A stretch of 56,792 nucleotides of DNA, from IMG/VR virus record IMGVR_UViG_3300036906_000230, positions 1-56,792 of that record, one strand, 5' to 3'. Below, one piece after another: positions 8,448 through 15,757 of the stretch (the stretch's first letter is position 1; each line of letters opens with the position of its first letter). The notes under the pieces were generated by a model that made no database searches, was not told where the DNA came from, and saw nothing but the letters and a program-made list of their open reading frames with translations. Position numbers and translations under genes: made by a program. The DNA comes from a virus.

Positions 8448-10178
8448 CTACTTGCCCTCCGGCTTCGCGCGCTCCTTCAGGTAGTGGAAGGGCGACGGCG
8501 CTGCGGCCGGCTCCTTGTCATCGAAGCCCGGATAGCTGCGCAGCCTTTCCAGATTGAGGTTGTCTTTGTGGTAGACCGCGCAGCCCGCTTGCATCGCGCG
8601 GTGCGTGACGTCAATTACCCAGCGACGCGGCGGGCGCCAGGCCGGGGTCTGCGACGATGCTCTTGCGCCGCCGATCACGACCCACTGGACGACACTGAAA
8701 TCCATCGCGATCGGCTCGATCATTGGCTCGATGGAGACCCACTTGACCGAGGCTTTAACCTGCCGCATGGCGCGCTCCGTAATCGCCGCGCGCGCCTGGC
8801 AGTCGACAGTGGCGCCGGTCCAGACGTTGTCGGGGAATTCAAACTCGGCCAAGCGCTGAGGAAACTTGGTGAGCATCAGGAAATTCCATTGCTTTGCGAG
8901 ACGCGCGATGCCAAGGACCGTGTCGATCCACTCTTTCGGCACCCAGTTGCCGAACAAATCCGCCATAGAGCAGGTGAAGATGTTCTTCAGTCCAAGGTCC
9001 GTCCCGGCTTCCTTCGGCGGTGTGACATTCAAGGGTGCGCTCAACGCATCCGGCACGATGGAAGGTTCGAACTTCTGCGGGTAATACTTTTCGGCGAGAT
9101 CCCGTGCGTAACAGTAAGGGCAGTTGTGTAAGCAGCCAGTGACCGGGTTCCACGACCATCGCGCCCACTCGATGGCGTCGTTGTCCTGCTTGTTGGGTTT
9201 GGCTTTCGGATTCGTCACCCGGCACGCAGCCTCTTGTTCCGCCGCAGTCAGCGTCTTCCATTCGGCCAGCGTTACCGCGCGTTTGAGCTTGGCGACCTTG
9301 GCCTCGCTGTCCCGCCGAAGGGCCCGCTGATTGTCGAGGAGCTGCTGCGCCTTCTCGGTGATCGCGCGTTCATCCCAGGCGCCGAATTCCACCAGCCATT
9401 GTTCGAACTTGGCGGCATGCTCTTCGACCGCGAACTGGACGTCGCGAATGTCGGCCCTGCCACGCTCGATCGCGCGAACGCAAAGCCGAGTGACCTCGTT
9501 CGGGTCCTGGCCGGCGGCCGCCATTTCCTGGAGCCTTTCGCTGGCGAAGAACTTCTCGTAGCCTCGCGGCGACTTAACGGCGACGAGCGCCTTGACGGCT
9601 GCGTTGGTCTGCTCCACCGTCCATTTGCCATCGAGCAGGCGCGTGATCAGCGCAGGCCAGCAGGACTCGGGCGAGGCGTGAATTTCAGCGAGGTGCTTGC
9701 TGCTGCGGACCAACTGGGATTTGTCCACCTGAGTGGACAAGGCCACTCGCGCCGCGCTCAATTCCACCTGCACCATAGATTTCGAGAGCCCTACGCGGTC
9801 GGCGTAGTCACGAACAGTGCAGCCGGCATCCGTTGCCGCCAGCGCGTGCATCCCGCGCTCCAGCGGCGCGAGTTCGCCCTGGGTGTTCGATAGCAGCAAC
9901 TGCATGAACGCGGTGTCATCGTCCATTTCGCGGACCCACGCCGGGATCTGCTTCAATCCGGCGCGCCGCGCGGCCGCGGTCCGGTTGTGCCCGCTGACGA
10001 TCTGGTAGGCTGCGTCCAGAGGTCGGACCATGATCGCGTGACTGGGGTCGAAACCAGCGGATTTGATCTGCTGCTCGATAGTGGCGATGACATCCTCGCG
10101 TTCCACGATGCGCGGGTTTGCGGGGTGCGGCGTGAGGGAATCGAGATCGATGAGCACCGGGGATAAGAGCGTGCTCAT
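8448..10178 (-). CDS. ParB-like N-terminus fused to DUF5131 radical-SAM-like domain
   Basis: 576 residues. Residues 1-~110 are a ParB/Srx-fold domain: a DSLTPHPANPR start and the nucleotide-binding signature SGHNRTAAARR. A helical HTH-like middle follows. From ~330 comes a DUF5131 domain of the phage Gp37/Gp68 type (WSWNPVTGC) with Cys349, Cys353 and Cys356 in a CX3CX2C radical-SAM-like motif. After it come YCYARDLAEKYYP, FTCSMADLFG and WVSIEPMIE. DUF5131 proteins are common in phages and of unknown reaction; an Fe-S/AdoMet enzyme is inferred from the Cys motif. The start overlaps the upstream stop by 4 bases. The fusion could direct a modifying enzyme to DNA. Confidence 0.85.
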   Translation of the reverse strand: MSTLLSPVLIDLDSLTPHPANPRIVEREDVIATIEQQIKSAGFDPSHAIMVRPLDAAYQIVSGHNRTAAARRAGLKQIPAWVREMDDDTAFMQLLLSNTQGELAPLERGMHALAATDAGCTVRDYADRVGLSKSMVQVELSAARVALSTQVDKSQLVRSSKHLAEIHASPESCWPALITRLLDGKWTVEQTNAAVKALVAVKSPRGYEKFFASERLQEMAAAGQDPNEVTRLCVRAIERGRADIRDVQFAVEEHAAKFEQWLVEFGAWDERAITEKAQQLLDNQRALRRDSEAKVAKLKRAVTLAEWKTLTAAEQEAACRVTNPKAKPNKQDNDAIEWARWSWNPVTGCLHNCPYCYARDLAEKYYPQKFEPSIVPDALSAPLNVTPPKEAGTDLGLKNIFTCSMADLFGNWVPKEWIDTVLGIARLAKQWNFLMLTKFPQRLAEFEFPDNVWTGATVDCQARAAITERAMRQVKASVKWVSIEPMIEPIAMDFSVVQWVVIGGARASSQTPAWRPPRRWVIDVTHRAMQAGCAVYHKDNLNLERLRSYPGFDDKEPAAAPSPFHYLKERAKPEGK

Positions 10179-11014
10179 TCCGTAGCCTCCGGAAAGTTGG
10201 GCGGCTTAATGAAGTCGACATGATTCAGGTGCGAGATCACGTACGGCTTGGGAGGCTCCTGGCCGGTGGCCAGCTTCCAGGCGACGTGGTGGTAGTGCGC
10301 CAGGAAGAGCTTCACAGCCCAGCGCTTTGCGCGCGCGTGAACGTGGGCCGGGGGCAGCTTCCCCTGGGCGTACCACTTGTACGCCTCCGTGTTTTTGCCG
10401 ATGTTGAAGCGCTGCAGTTTGGCGCGGGCCTGATCCGCGAACTTGCCAGCCTCGTTCGCGGCGGTCTCCTGCTGCTTGCGCTGCTGATACAGTTGCCCAT
10501 AGAAGTCGCCCTCGCGGCACGATTGCTTGACGAACGATTCGCCGATTTTCCAGCACAAGGTTTTGAGCGCAGCATTCCAAGGCCGTTTGGTCTTCGGCAG
10601 CCATTCCTGCGTGGGGTCGAGGCCAGCGAAACGCCAGATGCGGCCCACGGTCGGACACCGGGCGATATCGATGTGCGCCGCCAGGCCGGCCGAGATCACC
10701 GGGCCGATGCCCACGATCCCTTTGGCCCACACCGCCGCCGGGATGGAGTCGGTCCAGGAATCGAGGGCGCGCTTAATTTGCTTTTCCAGAACCTCGTTCT
10801 GATCGAAGAACCACAGGATCACCATGTGCGGCTCTTTCGATTCCGCGAGCGCGCGGACCTGGTTGCCCGCCGCCTTTCTGTTCTCCTGGATCGCGTAGTA
10901 AGCGTCAACGAGGTACCGCGCTTCGTTGGTACTCAGTGTTGCTGCGGCCGTAACGAGGTCGCGTTTGAGACGCTGGATTGCCTCCGGCGCCTCGATGATA
11001 GTGGTGGTTTCCAT
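10175..11014 (-). CDS. IS110/IS116-type C-terminal (HhH) domain protein, phage early gene
   Basis: 279 residues from the ATG at 11014, preceded by AGAGGGAG at five bases. The centre (GIVGIGPVISAGLAAHIDI followed by IWRFAGLDP) is the helix-hairpin-helix pattern of the Transposase_20 domain of IS110/IS116 transposases. No N-terminal DEDD RuvC-like domain is visible; that position holds a helical stretch instead. Position within a coupled phage operon and lack of element ends argue against an active insertion sequence. A DNA-junction-binding role in phage replication or recombination is an inference. A repeat array lies directly upstream. Confidence 0.7.
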   Translation of the reverse strand: METTTIIEAPEAIQRLKRDLVTAAATLSTNEARYLVDAYYAIQENRKAAGNQVRALAESKEPHMVILWFFDQNEVLEKQIKRALDSWTDSIPAAVWAKGIVGIGPVISAGLAAHIDIARCPTVGRIWRFAGLDPTQEWLPKTKRPWNAALKTLCWKIGESFVKQSCREGDFYGQLYQQRKQQETAANEAGKFADQARAKLQRFNIGKNTEAYKWYAQGKLPPAHVHARAKRWAVKLFLAHYHHVAWKLATGQEPPKPYVISHLNHVDFIKPPNFPEATE

Positions 11015-11025
11015 ATCGACTCCCT

Positions 11026-11143
11026 CTATTCGCTCTTGCCCATTGGTGCTCTCGCGCCCATTGGCTCGCTCCGACACGATGGTTCCTTCTGGCTGCGTGG
11101 CTCGCTCGGCCTCGATGGTTCTCTCGGTCTCCTTGGCTGCGTT
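11026..11143. repeat. Array A of 18-base-period repeats
   Basis: Six 10-base cores start at 11044, 11062, 11080, 11098, 11116 and 11134, exactly 18 bases apart, with a weaker one at 11026. On the plus strand the core is TGGYTCNCTC-like, so on the minus strand GAGMGARCCA; the eight bases between cores vary. The array fills the gap between the DUF2303 stop (11147) and the ATG at 11014. In one minus frame it would encode a hexapeptide repeat with Glu-Pro. Confidence 0.85.
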
Positions 11144-11146
11144 CCG

Positions 11147-11980
11147 CTACTTCGCCGCGCCCGCTAATACGTCGAGCCCCGTTTCTTGCCCGATGCGTTC
11201 CCGGATCTCGCGGAGCGCGTCTTCGATAAACCGGTGCGGGCGCACGACCTCGTACCAGAAGACTGCCTTCCCTTCCTGCAGCCGCCACCGGAACCGCACC
11301 GGAATGCGGTAAGCCGGCCCGCCGACATGAATGGGAATGCCGAGAATGAACTGCTCAGGCACCTCGAGCGTTCCCTTCTGGGCGGCGCCGCGCACCACCT
11401 CGTCGTAGGCAAACTGAATCTGCCCGTTGTTCAGCCGCACGCCAGAGGAGAACTCGACCGACTTCTTGGCTTCGAACGTAAGAGCAACCTGAAGCAACTC
11501 CGCGCTGTTCGGCTCCACCACGTCGGGCATGTTGTCTTCGAGGAATCTTGCGAAATCGACCTGGGTCATCTGCTTGCGGTTCTGGTTCATCCAGGTGGTG
11601 AATTCCACGGAGCGGCGCGCGGCGAACCCGGCAACGTGCTCGCACCAGCCCGGCACCCCGTTGCCGGCGTGATAGTCGATCACTACCTGGAACTGTTCGT
11701 GCTCCTGATCGAAGAAGATGCGGCTGACCTCGCGATCGCCGAACTCCCCCACATACGCGATGAAGGATGCGGCGTCGTGGAGTTCCACCTTCTGCTGGAT
11801 GCGCAGCGGGCGGGGCATGAAGTCTTCGAGCGATTCGACCTTGTAGTTCTCCGGCACCACGGTGTAGAAGCCCACCGGCACCGCTGATTCCGGAATCGCG
11901 CGCGGATCGCCCAGTGCGGCTCCGGCGGCGATCGCGGACTGGACGTCCCCGATTTTGCTGTTGTCGTCGTTATACGGCAT
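11147..11980 (-). CDS. DUF2303 family phage protein
   Basis: 277 residues, similar in layout to the YfdQ/DUF2303 family of prophage proteins. It has an N-terminal FYTVVPENYKVESLEDF, a central DYHAGNGVPGWCEH, and a C-terminal beta-rich region with YRIPVRFRWRLQEGKAVFWYEV. Function is unknown; the family normally sits in early phage operons. It overlaps the preceding gene by 11 bases. After its stop comes repeat array A. Confidence 0.85.
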   Translation of the reverse strand: MPYNDDNSKIGDVQSAIAAGAALGDPRAIPESAVPVGFYTVVPENYKVESLEDFMPRPLRIQQKVELHDAASFIAYVGEFGDREVSRIFFDQEHEQFQVVIDYHAGNGVPGWCEHVAGFAARRSVEFTTWMNQNRKQMTQVDFARFLEDNMPDVVEPNSAELLQVALTFEAKKSVEFSSGVRLNNGQIQFAYDEVVRGAAQKGTLEVPEQFILGIPIHVGGPAYRIPVRFRWRLQEGKAVFWYEVVRPHRFIEDALREIRERIGQETGLDVLAGAAK

Positions 11981-12314
11981 TCGTCTTTACCTCCCTGAGA
12001 TCTCTCGGCTGGTCAAACTCGACCACGCGAAGCGGCAGCATTTGCTGTTTCGGATCGTTGCGGACGAGCAGGTTGTTGTCGGTGGCATAGAAAATCGTCA
12101 TGCCGCGCTCGGGTTCCGGCAGCTTGGTTTTCACCTGCGACTCGATGAGCAGCACGTCGGCGTTGCCCTTCGAAGCGGGCGCCACCTTCAACGTGAGCGT
12201 GATCGAGCCGCTCTTGCCGGTTTCCCGCACGGACGCGACGACCTTCCTGAGCGCGTCGGAAAGTTCCGCGACCGCCGCGCCGTTGTTGATTTGAACGATG
12301 GTTTCCTGGAACAC
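11970..12314 (-). CDS. Conserved early phage protein
   Basis: 114 residues starting at a GTG (12314) seven bases after AAAGGAGGAG, which decides this start over an upstream in-frame one. N-terminal helix VAELSDALRKVVASVRE is followed by a beta-rich region (GSITLTLKV, ADVLLIESQVKTKLPEPE, MTIFYATDNNLLV). I associate such proteins with DUF2303 neighbours in prophages but know no function. The stop overlaps the DUF2303 start by 11 bases. Confidence 0.75.
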   Translation of the reverse strand: MFQETIVQINNGAAVAELSDALRKVVASVRETGKSGSITLTLKVAPASKGNADVLLIESQVKTKLPEPERGMTIFYATDNNLLVRNDPKQQMLPLRVVEFDQPRDLREVKTNAV

Positions 12315-12324
12315 GTCTCCTCCT

Positions 12325-13041
12325 TTACTCCGTGGTCCGGACGCGGCCGGCGAAGCTTTTGGACAGTTCGTGGAACTCAACCGCCCGCTGCGATTCTTCG
12401 GTGTTCAGCCGGCGAACGAATCGCAAGCTGGCTTTGCCATAGATCTGGTTGCCGTTCTGCGCTTTCTCCAAGGGGATCTGGACGAGCGCATGGAAATAAG
12501 GAACGCCCTGCGACGCCAGCTTCAGGAAGAACTGGCGCGCGTTCTTCAGGCTTGTGGGCGGCAGCGAGGCGACTTCGGGAAACATCGACTCGCCGCGAAG
12601 CATGAACAGTTGCTTCATTTGCTTGCACGCTTGCCCCTCCCCCGCCTGCCCATCCGCATCCACGGCGCTGCCGTACTGCGCCATCGGGCACTTCGCGCAC
12701 TCGCCGCCCAGGTTGATTCCTGGCCTCGCCGCGCCCGTAATTGCATCCGGCGACGAGCAATCCGGCGGCACGCTCCCGGCATTTTTGGCGGCGTAGTAGG
12801 CGCGGGTATCGCGGGCATAAACGATCACGCCCTCGATGCTGGGCGCCGTCTCATCCCCTTCGAGCTTCGGGATGAGCCAGAGGGCAGCCCCGCTCATGAT
12901 CTTGATCCGCGGCAGGTCGAATTCCGAGACCGCACCGCTGGCGATGTTGATGGCGAACGCTTCTTGGACCGCCACCGCTTCTTCTTTTGCGAGCGTGAGC
13001 GCCTTGGGCGCTTCGCTCATCCTTACAAGTTCCTGCGACAT
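12325..13041 (-). CDS. Early phage protein with Cys cluster
   Basis: 238 residues, ATG with GAAAGGAGAG upstream. Near the middle there are closely spaced cysteines (DCSSPDA, GECAKCPMAQYG, QACKQMKQLF), compatible with a metal site. The C-terminal half is alpha/beta (YFHALVQIPLEKAQN, KASLRFVRRLN). I do not recognise the family. Its place between helicase and replication genes would suit a single-strand DNA-binding or annealing role, but that is only context. Confidence 0.65.
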   Translation of the reverse strand: MSQELVRMSEAPKALTLAKEEAVAVQEAFAINIASGAVSEFDLPRIKIMSGAALWLIPKLEGDETAPSIEGVIVYARDTRAYYAAKNAGSVPPDCSSPDAITGAARPGINLGGECAKCPMAQYGSAVDADGQAGEGQACKQMKQLFMLRGESMFPEVASLPPTSLKNARQFFLKLASQGVPYFHALVQIPLEKAQNGNQIYGKASLRFVRRLNTEESQRAVEFHELSKSFAGRVRTTE

Positions 13042-13052
13042 CGTCTCTCCTT

Positions 13053-13511
13053 TCAGGTTTTCTTCCGGCTGCTGAGTTTATGGACCAGGGAGATCTTGAG
13101 GACCTCGCCCAGCGGTTTGGGCAGTGCGGCGCGGACGTCCTCCTCCCCGGCCACGCGATTCTGCTGTTTGGCGAGCAGCAGGACTTCGCGCCACACTTCG
13201 CGCACGTAAGCCGTGAGCGAGTTGCTGTTGTAGTTTTCCGCGACGTACTGGCCCAACTCCGAAGCCTTCAGTGCGGCGGCGACCTCGGTGCGGCCGTTGA
13301 GCGGGCTGGCGTAAACGTCCGGGTAAATGGAAAGCGTGCGGGTGCTGCCATCGACCGTGACGGCGATCGAAGGGACGCCCGCCTCGATGAACTGCGGGAT
13401 GATGAGATCCTCCAGTTCATCGAGCCTCTGGTTCGCCGCTTTCAATTCGGCGTCCAGATCGCGTTTGCGGTTCTCCAGGGACACAAACTCCCTGAGTTGC
13501 TCCATGTTCAT
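13053..13511 (-). CDS. Early phage protein with N-terminal coiled coil
   Basis: 152 residues from MNMEQLREF (13511), preceded by AGGAGG. The first ~45 residues form a probable coiled coil (ENRKRDLDAELKAANQRLDE). A beta stretch (SIAVTVDGSTRTLSIYPD) and a helical C-terminus ending in basic residues follow. The family is not recognised. An open frame continues upstream inside the helicase gene but is a shadow. Confidence 0.7.
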   Translation of the reverse strand: MNMEQLREFVSLENRKRDLDAELKAANQRLDELEDLIIPQFIEAGVPSIAVTVDGSTRTLSIYPDVYASPLNGRTEVAAALKASELGQYVAENYNSNSLTAYVREVWREVLLLAKQQNRVAGEEDVRAALPKPLGEVLKISLVHKLSSRKKT

Positions 13512-13530
13512 GAGCGGCTTGGCCTCCTGG

Positions 13531-15228
13531 CTAGTTCGTGATTTCCGCGAGGATCGACTGCACGACTTCCGCGCGCTTCTCCAACGCGCGCATGATCCTG
13601 GCATCCACGGTGTTCCTCGCGACAAGGTGGATGTGTTCAACTGGGCGCGTCTGGCCGGGGCGGTGGACGCGGGAGAGCGCTTGATCGTACTCGCCCAACG
13701 AGAACGACAGCGAGTAGTACATCGAAAAACGCGCGCGAGTGAGATCGACTCCGATGCCGCCTGCACTGATTTGCGCCGCGAGGACCTGGCCCTCGCCATC
13801 CTGCCAACGTTTCAGTTCATCGCGGCGTCCGGACAGTTCGAGGCTGATGCACTTACTCTGCTCGCACGCCGCATGGATGGCGTCCAAGTCCGCGTGGAAG
13901 CGGCAGAAGACCACCACCGGTTCGTCGCTGCCGATGTCTTCCAGGGTGTCGGCAAAAAGCTTCTGCTTCGAGTTGTCGATGCGGTGCACGACGCCATCGT
14001 CTGTCGGAACGCAGCCCCCGGTGATCTGCTGAAGCCGCAGGAGCTTCACCATGGCGTTCGCCGCCGTCACGGTGCCGTTGTTCACGCGAGCCACCAAGTC
14101 CTGGTCTTCGTCCCGATAGATCCGCGCAGCTTCCGGCGTCAGATCGCAATGATAAGTAACGTGGGTTTCCGGCGGCAGGTCCAAAACTTCTTTCCCGACC
14201 CGAAACGTGATCCTGCTCATGAGGCGTTCCAGTTGGTCGAGCTTCTGGAAGCCGGTGATCTGCTTGTTCTGGTAGCCGCCCATCACGGCGTATGTTTGCC
14301 GGAAGGCGCTGAAAGACGGCCCGAAAATCGAAATGTCGAGAAACCTGAAGATGGCGTAGATGTCCATCGGCCCGTGCGGCATCGGCGTCCCGGTAAGCGC
14401 AACCCGGTACACGGAGTGCATCCGCAGCCGCTTAAAGCAGAGCGAGGCCTTGCCGCCGGGGGCCTTGATCCGATGGGCCTCGTCGGGAATGATCAGATCC
14501 CACTGGACCTTCTCTGCCCAGGATGCAAAGGGCTCCCGCCACACGCTGTCGAAGTTGATCACCGCGATGAACGGCACGCCGCGCGCGTGGGCCAGGCGCA
14601 TCCGCTCCTCTGCCAGTTGGCGTTTCTCTTCGACCGAGCCGGCGTCTTCATCGAGCGCGACAACCACGACATCGATGCCCACATGCCGTTCGATCTGGGT
14701 GACCCAAACCTGAACCACGCGGAGCGGGCACGCGATCATCACGCGGCGCGCCCGTAGGAACAGCAGCAGCATGATGGCGACCAGCGTCTTGCCGGTGCCC
14801 ATGCCCATGGCCAGAAGGATCGCGCGCACGCCGGTGGCGAACTTGTCGAGGCAAAACGTATAAGCCGCCACCTGATGACGCCAGGGACGCGTGCGCATTC
14901 CCTCCGGAATCGCCGCCTCGGGTTCCGGTGCATTCACGGGCGCCAGTGCCGTTTCCGGATGGCTGCCCGGGAGTCCGCTCGTACCACTTGGTTCTCTCCT
15001 GACATGTGGCTCGGCACCCGCGAGCAATACATCGAACTGTTCGGTGGCGTTCAGGTGGCGCACCTTCGCGCGGATCGCCGCCGCAACCTGCATCGTCGCC
15101 GGGAACGACCATGCCCGCCGAGTCCTATCCCAGGCGCCGCCGGGAATCTGTCCGCACAGCAGCATGTCCGCGAGGGACGGCCGCAGCACGATCCGACCGG
15201 CGTCCACCTCAACGCTCGTGCCGGTCAT
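13531..15228 (-). CDS. SNF2-family DEAD/DEAH helicase
   Basis: 565 residues. Superfamily 2 motifs appear in order: Walker A LAMGMGTGKT, motif II IIPDEAHRIK, motif III ALTGTPMPHG, motif V SAGGIGVDLTRAR and motif VI DQALSRVHRPGQTRP. This is the Snf2 translocase set used to remodel protein-DNA complexes or branched DNA. Phages often pair such a helicase with VRR-NUC, present downstream. Residues ~75-110 form a Pro/Ser/Glu-rich linker whose DNA contains a copy of the 18-base repeat family. The start overlaps the small HTH gene stop as ATGA. Confidence 0.92.
   Translation of the reverse strand: MTGTSVEVDAGRIVLRPSLADMLLCGQIPGGAWDRTRRAWSFPATMQVAAAIRAKVRHLNATEQFDVLLAGAEPHVRREPSGTSGLPGSHPETALAPVNAPEPEAAIPEGMRTRPWRHQVAAYTFCLDKFATGVRAILLAMGMGTGKTLVAIMLLLFLRARRVMIACPLRVVQVWVTQIERHVGIDVVVVALDEDAGSVEEKRQLAEERMRLAHARGVPFIAVINFDSVWREPFASWAEKVQWDLIIPDEAHRIKAPGGKASLCFKRLRMHSVYRVALTGTPMPHGPMDIYAIFRFLDISIFGPSFSAFRQTYAVMGGYQNKQITGFQKLDQLERLMSRITFRVGKEVLDLPPETHVTYHCDLTPEAARIYRDEDQDLVARVNNGTVTAANAMVKLLRLQQITGGCVPTDDGVVHRIDNSKQKLFADTLEDIGSDEPVVVFCRFHADLDAIHAACEQSKCISLELSGRRDELKRWQDGEGQVLAAQISAGGIGVDLTRARFSMYYSLSFSLGEYDQALSRVHRPGQTRPVEHIHLVARNTVDARIMRALEKRAEVVQSILAEITN
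14971..15016. repeat. Array E, three units of the 18-base repeat inside the helicase gene
   Basis: Cores at 14971 (weak), 14989 (TGGTTCTCTC) and 15007 (TGGCTCGGCA) keep the exact 18-base spacing. In the helicase frame they encode the linker around AEPHVRREPSGT. A further off-phase match lies at 14960. Confidence 0.6.
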
Positions 15229-15440
15229 GCCACGCGCCTCCGCGATCGTTCCAATTGCACCCGCGCTTCCTCGATAGCCCGCGATACCGGCGCGGATACT
15301 GCGCGCTCATTCAGTACCGCGTACACCATCGAAGCGGAGGTGCCGGAAAGTTCCGCCGCGAGCCTGACGAGATCGGAACCCCGCCGTTCATACGACCGCT
15401 TTTTGGTCCGCTTCCGGGCAGACCTCTCCCGTTGAGTCAC
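15225..15440 (-). CDS. Small HTH DNA-binding protein, first early gene
   Basis: 71 residues, GTG start with GGGAAGG upstream. A basic N-terminus (RERSARKRTKKR) precedes an HTH-like pattern: LVRLAAELSGTSASMVYAVLNERAVSAP, similar in spacing to LacI-type or Lrp-type HTH motifs. It is the first gene after the control region, so it may regulate the early operon. Function is inferred from fold and place only. Confidence 0.6.
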   Translation of the reverse strand: MTQRERSARKRTKKRSYERRGSDLVRLAAELSGTSASMVYAVLNERAVSAPVSRAIEEARVQLERSRRRVA

Positions 15441-15511
15441 TATCGCTGACCTTCCCAGTCGAGTTCAGGCACACGAATGGCGTTGTGCCCGAATTGTATT
15501 TGTGTGTTGTC

Positions 15512-15525
15512 CCGCTCTGGAGCGG
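15512..15525. promoter_or_regulatory. Inverted repeat downstream of the early promoter (operator candidate)
   Basis: CCGCTC-TG-GAGCGG, a perfect six-base dyad about 25 bases downstream of the -10 candidate on the minus strand. It could bind a dimeric repressor or form a 5' leader hairpin. Confidence 0.4.
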
Positions 15526-15549
15526 TTTCTAATTGCGAAGTACAGTCGC

Positions 15550-15578
15550 AGAATAGCCCCAAAAATAAGGCGGTTCAA
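15550..15578 (-). promoter_or_regulatory. Leftward promoter candidate for the early operon
   Basis: Minus-strand -35 TTGAAC (15573-15578), 17-base spacer, -10 TATTCT (15550-15555). It points at the gene starting at 15440 and lies in the AT-rich control region. Match to the sigma-70 consensus was judged by eye. Confidence 0.5.
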
Positions 15579-15660
15579 GCATATTCGCGATTTCCAACTT
15601 TGCGATTTTGATCGGAACCGTCTGAGTGAAATAGGGGTTATGAGATTGAAAATAAATCTG

Positions 15661-15674
15661 TTTATAGCTATAAA
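15661..15674. promoter_or_regulatory. Perfect 14-base palindrome TTTATAGCTATAAA
   Basis: A fully symmetric AT-rich palindrome about 85 bases upstream of the promoter candidate. It may be a regulator site or a melting element. Nothing else supports a specific role. Confidence 0.4.
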
Positions 15675-15732
15675 GTTGGACGGGCGAAATTCCGAAAACG
15701 GCGAGGCCCGCGCATCTTGGTGAGCCCACTGA

Positions 15733-15757
15733 GTTTGCGGTTAGTGAATCCGCAAAC
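15733..15757 (-). terminator. Hairpin over the last late-operon stop codon
   Basis: GTTTGCGG (15733-15740) pairs with CCGCAAAC (15750-15757) around a nine-base loop that includes the TAA stop of the gene at 15741. It marks the end of the leftward late transcript. It lacks a clear U-tract, so it may be a weak terminator or an RNA-stabilising hairpin. Confidence 0.4.

Larger units (their letters stand above)
15441..15740. promoter_or_regulatory. AT-rich control region before the early operon
   Basis: About 300 bases without a convincing gene, visibly AT-richer than everything around it (15540-15690 especially). It holds a leftward promoter candidate, a 14-base palindrome, a GC-rich inverted repeat and a hairpin at the end of the neighbouring gene, listed separately. 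Directly repeated GCGATTT words occur at about 15585 and 15601. Weak reading frames cross it on both strands but have poor starts and composition. Confidence 0.6.

Noticed and set aside
10175-11014. Interpretation of the IS110-like gene as an active insertion sequence
   Set aside because: No DEDD domain, no recognisable element ends, and the gene overlaps its operon neighbour by four bases.
11026-11143. Interpretation of the 18-base arrays as CRISPR
   Set aside because: Repeat core (10) and spacer (8) are far too short, cores vary, and no cas genes are present.
15502-15723. A 73-codon plus-strand frame in the control region
   Set aside because: Weak start, unusual composition caused by AT-rich DNA, no ribosome-binding site and no family signal.
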